This document shows positions 1-7,123 of a stretch of 24,888 nucleotides of DNA, in pieces. Each line of letters starts with the position of its first letter. The first letter of the stretch is position 1. The translations under genes and the position numbers were made by a program. Source of the stretch: Candidatus Vogelbacteria bacterium (lineage in GTDB: Bacteria > Patescibacteria > Paceibacteria > UBA9973 > UBA12445). The stretch covers positions 1-24,888 of the forward strand of contig JACQCW010000041.1 of assembly GCA_016201425.1 (NCBI GenBank), in the 5' to 3' direction. Under the pieces are notes generated by a model. It was given only the letters and a program-made list of their open reading frames with translations, made no database searches and had not been told where the DNA came from.

Positions 1-194
1 AGGCCACAGATATTGATATTGCCGCAAAGCACATCTTAAAAACTAAAGAAAACTTAAACAAACTCCTTGCAAAGAATACCGGCAAACCAATTGCACAAAT
101 TGAAAAGGATACCGATCGTGACTACTTCATGTCGGCCGACGAGGCAAAAAAATACGGTATTGTTGACGAAATTCTGAAACCTAAGAAACAGTAG
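1..194 (+). CDS. clpP: ATP-dependent Clp protease proteolytic subunit, C-terminal end (partial)
   Basis: Only the last 63 codons are present; the gene begins upstream of the window. The reading frame starts at base 3 and ends at TAG 192-194. The translation has the typical ClpP C-terminus: [12 protein letters not shown], then [20 protein letters not shown], then YGIVDEIL. The third residue of the Ser-His-Asp catalytic triad is expected in the IEKDTDRD block; the Ser and His lie outside the window. ClpP forms a cytosolic barrel-shaped serine protease that degrades substrates unfolded by ClpX or another AAA+ partner. A hairpin follows 14 bases after the stop. Identity is secure from the motif order. 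Confidence 0.95.
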   Translation, partial: ATDIDIAAKHILKTKENLNKLLAKNTGKPIAQIEKDTDRDYFMSADEAKKYGIVDEILKPKKQ

Positions 195-207
195 TATGGC
201 ACTAGAG

Positions 208-232
208 CCAAAATTCTAACTTGGAATTTTGG
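208..232 (+). terminator. Hairpin after clpP, possible terminator
   Basis: Perfect 9-bp stem CCAAAATTC / GAATTTTGG with loop TAACTTG, 14 bases after the clpP stop. No T-tract follows directly, so intrinsic termination is uncertain; it may instead be an mRNA 3' stabilising stem. Confidence 0.45.
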
Positions 233-242
233 TGCGCTCATA

Positions 243-271
243 TTTACAACCTAACTCCAAAAATGTACTAT
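243..271 (+). promoter_or_regulatory. Promoter for the 303-residue membrane protein
   Basis: -35 TTTACA (243-248), 17-base spacer, -10 TACTAT (266-271) with TG just before it. Predicted start near 278, giving a leader of about 50 bases that carries the AGAGAGG ribosome site. Confidence 0.5.
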
Positions 272-328
272 CTATAAGGAAGATAATTAGTTTTTTGATA
301 ACTAACGACAAGAAAAAGAGAGGTCTGT

Positions 329-1240
329 ATGACTGAAGATTCATTGGTAGCTAATAAAGTCATTCCAACTGTTCAAGATTTGGTTGAACGAAGAGTAAGT
401 GAAGTAAGTAAGGATTCTTCTGAAACTGATAATTACATCTGGAAGTCTGGCTGGGTCACTATCATTCTTCATTGGATGGCACTGGCTTCAAAAGGGATTG
501 CTGCGGGTACTATTTCAGCGACGGTGACGGTGGTTTCGTTCTATTTACTTTTTGTACTTGGCCAGCTCTGGTCAATACCAAGCGACCTTTTGCAGTTTTA
601 CTTTGCCTATTTTGCTCCCCTGCTGTTTTTAACCGGGGCCAGTGGTGCTGGGGCATTAGTACTTGGCAACCTTCTTGAGCACCAAGCTCGGGAGCGAGCG
701 CTAGAGCTCGCAGGAGAGGAAAAAGAGCGGCAGCTTCTGACGGGCGGTGCATATGTGAGAGAAGCTGAAGCCGTTGCGATTAGAAATCTCGGTAATTCTG
801 TTTACTCAGAAATCCAGCCACTTTTCCTAAGAGTAAAAGAGCTCAAAGACGAACGAGATGTTTTGTGGAAATCGTGGAAAGACGCCCAGAGACTCCTAGA
901 CACACCAACCAAAAAGCAGCTACTTGCAAGAATTAACGCTGCAATCAAGATCGCCAACAGCGAACTTGAACAAGTTGAAAAGAAAATTGGGGAAACCAGG
1001 ACTGAATACGCCGACATACAAACTTACATTGAGCAGATTGCGGCTCACGCTCCTTTGCTCGATATTCAACACGAACGCATGGTGCGTGAGGACAAAGATT
1101 TAATCGAAGCAGACACAAAAAGAGAAAGGACTCTGGCCGATATCCGAGCCGAGGTCGATAGCGCGATGATCTCCGTTCAGATCGAGTCTGGAATCGTTCT
1201 TCCCGAATCAGCACATATCAAGAAGCTAGAAGAAAAATAA
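329..1240 (+). CDS. Two-pass membrane protein with long coiled-coil tail, unknown function
   Basis: 303 residues; no family recognised. Residues 1-50 are polar. Two hydrophobic segments follow at about 58-80 and 93-115, joined by a short SIPSD turn. From about residue 118 to the end the protein is charged, helical and heptad-like (EHQARERALELAGEEKER, then LKDERDVLWKSWKDAQRLL), suggesting a long coiled-coil stalk. With both membrane segments as one hairpin, the N-terminus and stalk would lie on the same side, probably cytoplasmic. The start is supported by AGAGAGG about 6 bases upstream of ATG and by an upstream promoter; a strong terminator follows. The design (membrane anchor plus coiled coil, SD-led) resembles the SPFH-operon proteins at 11.6-14.8 kb, so it may belong to the same kind of membrane scaffold. 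That link is inference. Confidence 0.85.
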   Translation: MTEDSLVANKVIPTVQDLVERRVSEVSKDSSETDNYIWKSGWVTIILHWMALASKGIAAGTISATVTVVSFYLLFVLGQLWSIPSDLLQFYFAYFAPLLFLTGASGAGALVLGNLLEHQARERALELAGEEKERQLLTGGAYVREAEAVAIRNLGNSVYSEIQPLFLRVKELKDERDVLWKSWKDAQRLLDTPTKKQLLARINAAIKIANSELEQVEKKIGETRTEYADIQTYIEQIAAHAPLLDIQHERMVREDKDLIEADTKRERTLADIRAEVDSAMISVQIESGIVLPESAHIKKLEEK

Positions 1241-1246
1241 AACTTT

Positions 1247-1279
1247 AACCCTTTGACAGCAGTCTAAGGGTTTTTCTTT
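1247..1279 (+). terminator. Intrinsic terminator
   Basis: AACCCTT (1247-1253) pairs with AAGGGTT (1266-1272). An inner GAC/GTC pairing lies in the loop, and TTTCTTT follows. It begins 6 bases after the membrane-protein stop codon. Confidence 0.8.
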
Positions 1280-1326
1280 ACAATCTAGACAAAATTTATG
1301 GCGATGAGCTTGAGCCTAACGAAGAG

Positions 1327-1509
1327 ATGCAAGATACGGACCGAATGGAGGCTGTTAAAAATGACAGATATATTCACGTGCCTACTAAGGATGAAACCGC
1401 TGCGAAGATTCGTTCAGATCTCGAACCAAAGATCAGCGCTGGATACCGAGAATCATTGGTTGTCCTAGTTGAAGAGGCCGAGAGGATCTACGGTCCAGAA
1501 AACAACTAA
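1327..1509 (+). CDS. Small acidic protein, hypothetical
   Basis: 60 residues, acidic, no recognised family. The C-terminal half (PKISAGYRESLVVLVEEAER) looks like a real amphipathic helix. No good Shine-Dalgarno precedes ATG 1327. The frame stays open upstream to base 1249, with protein-like content (YNLDKIYGDELEPNEE) but no ordinary start codon, so this could be the remnant of a longer gene. A competing ORF in another frame starts at ATG 1361 with GGAGG nine bases upstream and ends at 1468 (35 residues, basic); one of the two is spurious. A terminator follows at 1525. Coding status is uncertain. Confidence 0.4.
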   Translation: MQDTDRMEAVKNDRYIHVPTKDETAAKIRSDLEPKISAGYRESLVVLVEEAERIYGPENN

Positions 1510-1524
1510 CTTGTGAGCACCCCA

Positions 1525-1552
1525 CCCCTGAATTAATCAGGGGGCCCTTTTT
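1525..1552 (+). terminator. Intrinsic terminator
   Basis: CCCCTGA (1525-1531), loop ATTAA, TCAGGGG (1537-1543), then GCCC and a T-run from 1548. It closes the small transcription unit before rny. Confidence 0.75.
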
Positions 1553-1553
1553 A

Positions 1554-1583
1554 TTAGACATCGCGAATGAGCCATGCTATATT
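1554..1583 (+). promoter_or_regulatory. Putative rny promoter
   Basis: -35 TTAGAC (1554-1559), 18-base spacer, -10 TATATT (1578-1583). Transcription would start near 1590, giving rny an unusually long leader of about 170 bases. Confidence 0.45.
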
Positions 1584-1611
1584 GAATTTGCAACTTTATT
1601 AATTTAATTTT

Positions 1612-1753
1612 GTATTTCGTCAAAGACAGGTAAATGACTAAATGGGTATAAAAATATGACTAAATCAAATATTTTCATCTTGAACCAAGAAACTCGATCA
1701 TCATAATAGAATTGAAATAGTCGGCAGATTGTTTGCCTATAAAAACGAAATAC
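1612..1753 (+). promoter_or_regulatory. Structured 5' leader of rny
   Basis: GTATTTCGT (1612-1620) is perfectly complementary to ACGAAATAC (1745-1753), whose 3' arm ends ten bases before the rny start. A flanking T1611-G1754 wobble pair could extend it. The enclosed region carries a 10-base direct repeat ATGACTAAAT (1634-1643 and 1656-1665, spaced 22) that opens two mini-ORFs, MTKWV and a 16-residue one ending at 1706. A small GGCA/TGCC hairpin lies near 1723-1737. A closing stem this far apart suggests a folded regulatory leader; RNase Y autoregulation is one possibility. Confidence 0.4.
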
Positions 1754-1763
1754 GTAAAGACTT

Positions 1764-3293
1764 ATGAGCTTAACAACAGTCTTGCTCTTAGCCGGCGGCG
1801 CCGGTGTTGTGGGCATTATAATCGGATACTTCCTTAGGTGGATAGTGTCGGTTGGGAAAAAGGGCTCAATGGAATTGACCATCAAGCAAAAGATGCTTGA
1901 GGCTAAAAGCCAGGCCCAAGTAGTTGTCGAGGAAGCCGAGAAAAAAGCTGAGACGATATTAAACGATGCCAAAGAAGATATCAAAAATAGGGAAATATCT
2001 TTAAAAAAGCTCGAGGATCGACTTATAAAAAAAGATGAACTTATCGATAAGAGGCAAGGAGACGTCGACCGGGAGGCTGAACACATTAAAGAGAAGATCG
2101 TTGAGGTTAAAGACCTGAAGAACAAAGTAAAGGAGCTCGAGGCAAAGGCTGAGGGCGAACTCGAAAGAATTGCCAAAGTTAGTGAAGAAGAAGCTAAAAC
2201 TGAGTTGATCGCCCAGATTGAAAAGAAGTACGGTGAGGACTTTATGATAAAGATGCAGAAGCTTGAGCGTGACGGCGCGGAAAAGCTCGACCGAAAGGGT
2301 AAAGATATTTTGTCTACGGTGATCCAAAGGCTCGCTTCTTCTACTGCCGCGGACATAATGACTACAAACGTTCAGATTACTTCAGAGGACATCAAGGGTA
2401 AAATTATAGGTAAGGAGGGTAGAAATATCAGGTCACTTGAAAGAGCTGCTGGTGTCGAAATTATAATTGACGACACGCCAGGAGTTATTACAATTTCCGG
2501 ATTTGATCCTGTAAGAAGGCATGTGGCGAAATTGGCCCTCGAAAATCTAATGGCCGACGGCAGAATCCAGCCGGCTAAAATTGAAGAGACGGTTGAGAAG
2601 GCTAAGGGAGAAATAAATAAAATAATTAAAGAGAAGGGCGACCAAGCAGCGTATGAGGCAGGTGTCTTTAATCTCGATCCGAGAATTATTTCAATTTTAG
2701 GGAGACTACATTTCAGAACAAGCTACGGACAAAATGTTTTACAGCACTCGCTCGAAATGGCGCATATTGCCGGAATGCTTGCAGAAGAACTCGGCGCCGA
2801 CGTGATGATCGCTAAGGCGGGAGCACTCCTGCATGACATTGGTAAGGCTGTTGACCATGAAGTGGTCGGAACCCATGTAGATATAGGCAGAAGAATCTTG
2901 GAGAAGTTCGGTGCAGATGTGCGTATTATAAAAGCAATGCAGTCACACCACGAAGAATATCCTTACGAAACTATCGAATCTATTATTGTTCAAACTGCCG
3001 ATGCAATTTCTGGTGGAAGACCCGGTGCCAGACGTGATAGTGTTGAAAACTATTTAAAGCGCTTGGCTGATCTTGAAGCCATTGCCAACTCATTCGACGG
3101 AGTCGAAAAATCATATGCAATACAAGCCGGAAGAGACGTGAGAGTGTTTGTGAATCCTGAAAAGATCACTGACCTAGAAGCCAAAAGAATCGCCCAAGAG
3201 ATCGCAAGAAGGATCGAGCAAGAGCTTAAATATCCAGGCGAAATTAAGGTGAATGTAATTCGCGAAACGAGAGTAATAGAGTACGCAAGATAG
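1764..3293 (+). CDS. rny: Ribonuclease Y
   Basis: 509 residues, normal length for the family. RNase Y is a membrane-bound endoribonuclease that starts mRNA decay and acts as a degradosome scaffold. Order of parts: an N-terminal membrane anchor (about 4-28, LTTVLLLAGGAGVVGIIIGY); a long charged coiled coil (about 35-190); a KH RNA-binding domain with GKIIGKEGRNIRSLE starting at residue 212; and an HD hydrolase domain with HSLEMAHIAGML and the metal-binding pair in LLHDIGKA (His357-Asp358). The C-terminal region ends in VIRETRVIEYAR, typical of the family. No Shine-Dalgarno precedes ATG 1764; the long leader described at 1612-1753 lies directly upstream. HU follows from its own promoter. Confidence 0.97.
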   Translation: MSLTTVLLLAGGAGVVGIIIGYFLRWIVSVGKKGSMELTIKQKMLEAKSQAQVVVEEAEKKAETILNDAKEDIKNREISLKKLEDRLIKKDELIDKRQGDVDREAEHIKEKIVEVKDLKNKVKELEAKAEGELERIAKVSEEEAKTELIAQIEKKYGEDFMIKMQKLERDGAEKLDRKGKDILSTVIQRLASSTAADIMTTNVQITSEDIKGKIIGKEGRNIRSLERAAGVEIIIDDTPGVITISGFDPVRRHVAKLALENLMADGRIQPAKIEETVEKAKGEINKIIKEKGDQAAYEAGVFNLDPRIISILGRLHFRTSYGQNVLQHSLEMAHIAGMLAEELGADVMIAKAGALLHDIGKAVDHEVVGTHVDIGRRILEKFGADVRIIKAMQSHHEEYPYETIESIIVQTADAISGGRPGARRDSVENYLKRLADLEAIANSFDGVEKSYAIQAGRDVRVFVNPEKITDLEAKRIAQEIARRIEQELKYPGEIKVNVIRETRVIEYAR

Positions 3294-3301
3294 CTGCACT
3301 A

Positions 3302-3329
3302 TTGCGCTATAAATACCCTATAGTATAAT
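3302..3329 (+). promoter_or_regulatory. HU gene promoter
   Basis: -35 TTGCGC (3302-3307), 16-base spacer, consensus -10 TATAAT (3324-3329). It starts nine bases after the rny stop codon. Predicted leader of about 44 bases. Confidence 0.65.
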
Positions 3330-3361
3330 GGTTATATTAATAGGTCGAAGAATTAATACAA

Positions 3362-3377
3362 TTTTGTAATTACAAAA
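3362..3377 (+). promoter_or_regulatory. 16-bp perfect palindrome at the HU start
   Basis: TTTTGTAATTACAAAA ends two bases before the HU start codon, exactly where a Shine-Dalgarno sequence would sit; none is present. It could be an operator or an mRNA hairpin controlling initiation. Confidence 0.5.
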
Positions 3378-3379
3378 AT

Positions 3380-3652
3380 ATGAATAAGCAAGGCCTAGTC
3401 GACGTCGTTCACGCAAAACTTGGTGGCACCAAAACTGCCGCTGAGGAGATCGTAGACATGATGTTCGACTCTATCGTAAGTACACTCAAGAAGGGCGAGG
3501 AAGTCTCTATCGCCGGACTTGGAATCTTTTCTGTAAAGGCAAGAGCTGCGAGAACAGCTAGAAACCCTAAAACTGGCGCAACCGTACAGGTTCCAGCCAT
3601 GAAGGTTCCTAAATTCAGAGCTGCTAAGGCTCTAAAGGAGGCTGTAAGATAA
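3380..3652 (+). CDS. hup: HU-family DNA-binding protein
   Basis: 90 residues, standard HU length. HU is a dimeric nucleoid protein that bends and compacts DNA. The sequence follows the family: an N-terminal helical pair (NKQGLVDVVHAKLG...EEIVDMMFDSI), the signature GEEVSIAGLGIFSVKARAAR, then the beta-arm RNPKTGATVQVPAMKVPKFR and a C-terminal helix (AAKALKEAVR). The arm contains the expected RNPKTG loop with the Pro that intercalates into DNA. It is monocistronic, with its own promoter and a strong terminator. The lack of an SD and the palindrome abutting the start codon suggest unusual translational control or autorepression. Confidence 0.97.
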   Translation: MNKQGLVDVVHAKLGGTKTAAEEIVDMMFDSIVSTLKKGEEVSIAGLGIFSVKARAARTARNPKTGATVQVPAMKVPKFRAAKALKEAVR

Positions 3653-3672
3653 ATATCTCACAACCAACAACT

Positions 3673-3708
3673 AAAAATCCCGCCGGTGTATACACGATGG
3701 GGTTTTTT
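3673..3708 (+). terminator. HU terminator
   Basis: AAAAATCCC (3673-3681) pairs with GGGGTTTTT (one T-G wobble) around an inner palindrome GTGTATACAC, followed by a T-run to 3708. The next gene's -10 box begins five bases later. Confidence 0.85.
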
Positions 3709-3712
3709 AGTT

Positions 3713-3718
3713 TATAAT
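3713..3718 (+). promoter_or_regulatory. -10 box of the kinase operon, leaderless arrangement
   Basis: TATAAT at 3713-3718 is followed by six bases and then ATG 3725, so the predicted transcription start is the A of the start codon. The -35 region falls inside the HU terminator and is not consensus. Confidence 0.6.
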
Positions 3719-3724
3719 GTCTGT

Positions 3725-4498
3725 ATGCAATTCGATATCGCATCATTAATTATAGGCGTCATTGTTGGTATGGCAGCTATTTACCTTTACCAAAAACAAC
3801 AAAACAAAGTCGTCAGTAAAAATAGTCTTACTATTGAAGCAATTATCCACGAATTGAAAACCCCTCTAACTGGATTAAGTTGGATCTTTGCCTCCCTCTC
3901 CGGTTTAAATGTCGGAGATCTTCTGGGTAATGAGACAATAGAACTCTTAAAAGAAGGGAAAAATAAAATCGGAAACGCTTTGGAACTCGCAAACGACGCT
4001 CTATTTGCTCTAAACACAAGCTCAAACTATGTTACATACAAATTCGAGCCAAATAATTTAACAACTGTCATTAATAAAGTAATTGAAGAAAATTCGCTCG
4101 GAGCCAAAGAGAAAAATATCAGTGTTCTGTTTAATCAGGATGGTTACGTACCGCCCTTCAAATTTGATGAGATTAAAATTACGTTAGCGATCAGAAACTT
4201 AATCAACAATGCAATTAAATACACACCTCAAAACGGCGGTGTCACTGTTGCAACGACAACTGATAACAATACAGCAATAATTACAGTCACCGACACAGGC
4301 ATAGGCATACCACAGGCCGACAAGAGCAAGGTGTTTAATAAATTCTTCAGATCAAAGAACGTTGAAAATGTTCCTGGTTCCGGATTGGGACTTTTCATAG
4401 TTAAGAACATTGTAACTGGACATAGTGGTGCAATAGATATACAATCTAATGAGGGAAAGGGCACAAAAGTAACAATAAACTTACCACTTAAAAAATAA
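3725..4498 (+). CDS. Membrane histidine kinase without sensor domain
   Basis: 257 residues from ATG 3725. A longer reading from 3686 would overlap the HU terminator and the -10 box, so the second Met is preferred. One membrane helix (about 5-22) is followed directly by the dimerisation helix with the H-box IIHELKTPLTG (phosphoacceptor His42). The ATPase domain has the N-box NLINNAIKYTP (about 158-168), G1 box DTGIGIP (190-196), F box FNKFFRS and G2 box GSGLGLFIVKNI (218-229). All catalytic boxes are intact. There is no extracellular, PAS or HAMP domain between the anchor and the H-box, so any signal must come through the membrane helix or a partner. The receiver-only regulator starts two bases after the stop, so the pair is co-transcribed. 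Confidence 0.93.
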   Translation: MQFDIASLIIGVIVGMAAIYLYQKQQNKVVSKNSLTIEAIIHELKTPLTGLSWIFASLSGLNVGDLLGNETIELLKEGKNKIGNALELANDALFALNTSSNYVTYKFEPNNLTTVINKVIEENSLGAKEKNISVLFNQDGYVPPFKFDEIKITLAIRNLINNAIKYTPQNGGVTVATTTDNNTAIITVTDTGIGIPQADKSKVFNKFFRSKNVENVPGSGLGLFIVKNIVTGHSGAIDIQSNEGKGTKVTINLPLKK

Positions 4499-4500
4499 AA

Positions 4501-4881
4501 ATGGCAGACGAAAAAAAAGTTTTATTAGTTGAGGACGACAAATTTCTTAGAGAAACCCTTGCAAAGAAACTCATCACCAACGGACTAGTGGTGCAAGCCG
4601 CGATCGATGGTAAAAACGCACTAGAAATTCTCAAAACGTTCACTCCAAATCTCGTCCTACTAGACTTACTCTTGCCCGACATAGATGGTTTTACTGTCCT
4701 TCAAGAAATGAAGAAAGATCCAAAATTTACACCAGTTCCCGTAATAGTACTCTCAAATCTCGACAAGCCAGACGACATGCAAAAGGCCAAAGGCTTAGGT
4801 GCCAAAGACTTTATGGTCAAATCCAACTTCACCCTAAACGAAATTGTAAATCGAGCTAAAGCTACTCTCGGGATTGTCTAA
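4501..4881 (+). CDS. Receiver-only response regulator
   Basis: 126 residues, a single CheY-like receiver domain. Acidic pocket EDD (11-13), phosphoacceptor Asp55 in VLLDLLLPD, conserved switch residue Ser85 in VIVLSN, and Lys107 in DFMVKS. No DNA-binding or enzymatic output domain follows: the frame ends at TAA and a strong terminator comes next. Output is therefore likely by protein-protein interaction or by phosphorelay. ATG lies two bases after the kinase stop with no SD, which implies translational coupling. It is the obvious partner of the upstream kinase. Confidence 0.95.
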   Translation: MADEKKVLLVEDDKFLRETLAKKLITNGLVVQAAIDGKNALEILKTFTPNLVLLDLLLPDIDGFTVLQEMKKDPKFTPVPVIVLSNLDKPDDMQKAKGLGAKDFMVKSNFTLNEIVNRAKATLGIV

Positions 4882-4891
4882 TAAATTAACA

Positions 4892-4924
4892 AAAAACCGC
4901 CCCGACATGTCGGGGCGTTTTTTT
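4892..4924. terminator. Bidirectional terminator
   Basis: Perfect 20-base palindrome CGCCCCGACATGTCGGGGCG (4898-4917) flanked by an A-run and a T-run. It serves both the rightward kinase operon and the leftward alr gene. Confidence 0.92.
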
Positions 4925-4935
4925 GATTTGTAGAC

Positions 4936-6069
4936 CTAAACAAGAATTCTTTTTATAAGTGGATTAGTCCGTGTGACAATCTCGTAGTTGACACCGTCAG
5001 ATATGAAAGCCATCTCGTCGGCTGTAATTTTATCTTTAACTTGTTTTCCAATTATCACAACTTCATCTCCCACTTTTACGTTTTTGACCTTTGAAACATC
5101 AATCGTGATCATGTCCATCGATACGCGTCCGAGAACTTTCGCGCGCTGGCCTCGAACCAAAACATTTCCAACGCTTGAGAAAACTCGCCCAAATCCATGC
5201 CAATAACCGATCGGGCAGATAGCAATTTTGGAATTCTTAGGCAACTTTTCAGTCAGATCATAACCAACTCCCCCGCCTTCCGATACAATTTTTACCTCAC
5301 CAATTACGGTTTTCCAAGACATAACTGGCTTTAGTGTTATCTTGTTTTCAAGGGCCCGCATTGTTTCCTTAGATGGCCACATGCCATACAGTCCAATACC
5401 TATTCGAACCATATCATAGTGTGCCTTTGGGAAAAGAAGTGTTCCTGCTGTCGCCGAAGCATGCTTAATCGGCTTAAAACCAAAACTCTCAACTATTTTA
5501 ATAGCCTCATTAAAGAGCTCGATTTGCTTATTTGTCTCGTGAGGAAAACTAGGATTTTTGGCTGCGGCAAAATGCGTATACAACCCTTCAATTGTAATAT
5601 TCGCGCCATTTTTGTTCGCCTCAACAATTATTTTGCACACTTTGGGCAATTCGGATATGTCGAACCCTTGTCGGTGCATGCCCGTGTCAACTTTTAGGTG
5701 CATTTTTATTCTTCGCGCACCTTTTCTTTTTGCAACTACAGCCAGTGTTTCAAAATTTGAGACTGTGATGCTCACATCATTCCCTGCTGCTTCCTCAATT
5801 CTCTCTGGCAAAGTAAACCCTAACACCAATATTGGCTTCTTAATCCCCTCCCGCCTCAAAGCCAGCCCCTCGATCAGCGAATCAACACCAAACCAATCTG
5901 CCCCGATTTTATCAATCGCGGTCGTGAAGTCGTAAAGTCCATGGCCATAAGCATTGGACTTGACAACGGACATCAATCTAACCTTTTTATCAATTAGCGA
6001 TCGAAAAATAGACAGATTATGCCTGATAGCACTCCGATCGATCTCAATCCATGTTCGTAATCCTTCCAT
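4936..6069 (-). CDS. alr: Alanine racemase
   Basis: 377 residues from ATG at 6069; six more codons are open upstream but lie in the promoter. This PLP enzyme interconverts L- and D-alanine for peptidoglycan synthesis, in the cytosol. The PLP lysine is Lys37 in MSVVKSNAYGHGL, and the second catalytic base is Tyr270 in GGGVGYDLTEKL. Other family blocks are KVDTGMHRQGF, SATAGTLLFP, VRIGIGLYGMWP, IGYWHGFGR and VLGRVSMDMITIDV. Length and motif order are normal. It is transcribed away from the SIMPL gene. There is no SD; a TATTAT box ends eight bases before ATG, consistent with a nearly leaderless mRNA. Confidence 0.97.
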   Translation of the reverse strand: MEGLRTWIEIDRSAIRHNLSIFRSLIDKKVRLMSVVKSNAYGHGLYDFTTAIDKIGADWFGVDSLIEGLALRREGIKKPILVLGFTLPERIEEAAGNDVSITVSNFETLAVVAKRKGARRIKMHLKVDTGMHRQGFDISELPKVCKIIVEANKNGANITIEGLYTHFAAAKNPSFPHETNKQIELFNEAIKIVESFGFKPIKHASATAGTLLFPKAHYDMVRIGIGLYGMWPSKETMRALENKITLKPVMSWKTVIGEVKIVSEGGGVGYDLTEKLPKNSKIAICPIGYWHGFGRVFSSVGNVLVRGQRAKVLGRVSMDMITIDVSKVKNVKVGDEVVIIGKQVKDKITADEMAFISDGVNYEIVTRTNPLIKRILV

Positions 6070-6077
6070 TATTTGAT

Positions 6078-6083
6078 ATAATA
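6078..6083 (-). promoter_or_regulatory. -10 box of alr
   Basis: On the minus strand, TATTAT is followed by eight bases and the start codon. The plus strand has a TATAAT over the same bases (6077-6082), and a second plus-strand TATAAAAT lies at 6108-6115, so divergent promoters overlap here. Confidence 0.45.
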
Positions 6084-6141
6084 GCATAACATCATCTGAG
6101 GTTACGCTATAAAATATTAATAAATAAAATCAACAAAACAA

Positions 6142-6789
6142 ATGAGCGATAAAAAAAAAAAGTATCTTGGTCTTTCTGGGATAATATTTTCATACAGTGT
6201 AGTCATTGAGGGTGATACAAATATTAAAGCACTCACGGATAAGAACGCGACAAAGTCCAACGAGATCATTGCCTTTTTAAAAAAGTCCGGCATAGATGAG
6301 AAGGATATAAAAACAACAACCTATTCTTTAGAACCAAGAACAAAATACTATAGCTGTAGATACGATCAACCAAACAGTGGCAAACCATGTCTCCCATCTG
6401 AAATTGTCGGTTACACAATAAGGCAGTCGGCTGATGTTAAAGTTAGAGACTTCACAAAAATCGGCGACGTGCTGGCCGGGGTCACAGCAAGTGGCGCAAA
6501 CGATGTTTCAAGTTTGCAATTTACGACCGACGACCCAACAAAAATTGAAGACTCAGCCAGAGCTGATGCAATCCAAAAGGCTATGGCCAAAGCTGAACTT
6601 ATAGCAAAAACTGGTAACTTCAAGATTGGTAGACTGTTATCAATAGAGGAGTCAAACTATAACCCCGTTCCTTATTACGAAAGTTTTGCCCCCAAAATAA
6701 TGTCAGCTGCTCCGGTCGCCGTGCCAACCATTGAAGCAGGATCTCAAGAGACAAAAATCAATATCACACTAAGATACGAGATAAAATAG
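6142..6789 (+). CDS. SIMPL-domain (DUF541) protein, N-terminus reduced
   Basis: 215 residues. The body matches SIMPL proteins: SYSVVIEGDTNIKAL, then the motif FLKKSGIDEKDIKTTTYSLEP, GYTIRQSADVKVRDFTKIGD and the C-terminal ITLRYEIK. The family is periplasmic or membrane-anchored, often of unknown role. Here a short basic start with an 11-base A-run (6151-6161) leads within about 15 residues straight into the strand FSYSVVIEG. The usual transmembrane or signal segment and the first beta-strand (typically ending PDIA before FSYSV) appear to be missing. This looks like an internal deletion, leaving only YLGLSGII as a hydrophobic stub. No SD is visible. Function and localisation of the shortened form are uncertain. 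Confidence 0.85.
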   Translation: MSDKKKKYLGLSGIIFSYSVVIEGDTNIKALTDKNATKSNEIIAFLKKSGIDEKDIKTTTYSLEPRTKYYSCRYDQPNSGKPCLPSEIVGYTIRQSADVKVRDFTKIGDVLAGVTASGANDVSSLQFTTDDPTKIEDSARADAIQKAMAKAELIAKTGNFKIGRLLSIEESNYNPVPYYESFAPKIMSAAPVAVPTIEAGSQETKINITLRYEIK

Positions 6790-6792
6790 CTA

Positions 6793-6821
6793 TTGACGGA
6801 GGGTCAATGATATAGTAGTTT
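6793..6821 (+). promoter_or_regulatory. Promoter of small membrane protein, -35 inside an inverted repeat
   Basis: TTGACG (6793-6798), 17-base spacer, TAGTTT (6816-6821). The -35 overlaps the inverted repeat ATTGAC-N5-GTCAAT (6792-6808). A GCCCCT/AGGGGC hairpin (6847-6864) lies in the leader, just before the SD. Confidence 0.45.
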
Positions 6822-6879
6822 AACCTCAGAATGGATAATTCAAACTGCCCCTAGATTAAGGGGCGAAAGGCGGTGTACT

Positions 6880-7086
6880 TTGATTAGGTTAATTCGATTT
6901 ATTCTCTGGGTTATCTTGGCGATAATCTCGATGGGAGCAGCGTTCTGGACATTCGTGATTCCTCTAACGATCGTTGCTGCTATCATCGGCTACGTATTCT
7001 ATGCCGATAAGAAGAAGGCGGAAAAGACCAACGCCGCAAAAGAGACAGGCAAAAATAAAAACAGTCTGACTGGCAAAGCCAAGTAG
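6880..7086 (+). CDS. Small membrane protein with basic tail
   Basis: 68 residues, starting at TTG 6880 with an AAAGG ribosome site about ten bases upstream. Two closely spaced hydrophobic segments (about 4-20 and 23-41) are followed by a Lys-rich cytoplasmic tail (YADKKKAEKT...KNKNS). No family is recognised; proteins of this shape are common as hypothetical small membrane proteins. It has its own promoter, a leader hairpin and a terminator, so it is a deliberate single-gene unit rather than a chance ORF. Confidence 0.75.
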   Translation: MIRLIRFILWVILAIISMGAAFWTFVIPLTIVAAIIGYVFYADKKKAEKTNAAKETGKNKNSLTGKAK

Positions 7087-7093
7087 CCCCACC

Positions 7094-7118
7094 ACCCCAT
7101 ACAGTGTGTGGGGTTTTT
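7094..7118 (+). terminator. Intrinsic terminator
   Basis: ACCCCATAC (7094-7102) pairs fully with GTGTGGGGT (7106-7114, one T-G wobble) around an AGT loop; a T-run follows. It ends six bases before the opposing tRNA-Gly. Confidence 0.88.
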
Positions 7119-7123
7119 GTTTG

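Noticed and set aside
1253..1284. TTGACA followed by TACAAT as promoter for the small acidic ORF
   Set aside because: TTGACA is part of the terminator stem-loop and the spacer would be 20 bases.
1604..2356. 250-residue minus-strand ORF opposite rny
   Set aside because: Ser/Phe-rich mirror of the RNase Y coiled coil; no start signal, and RNase Y is certain.
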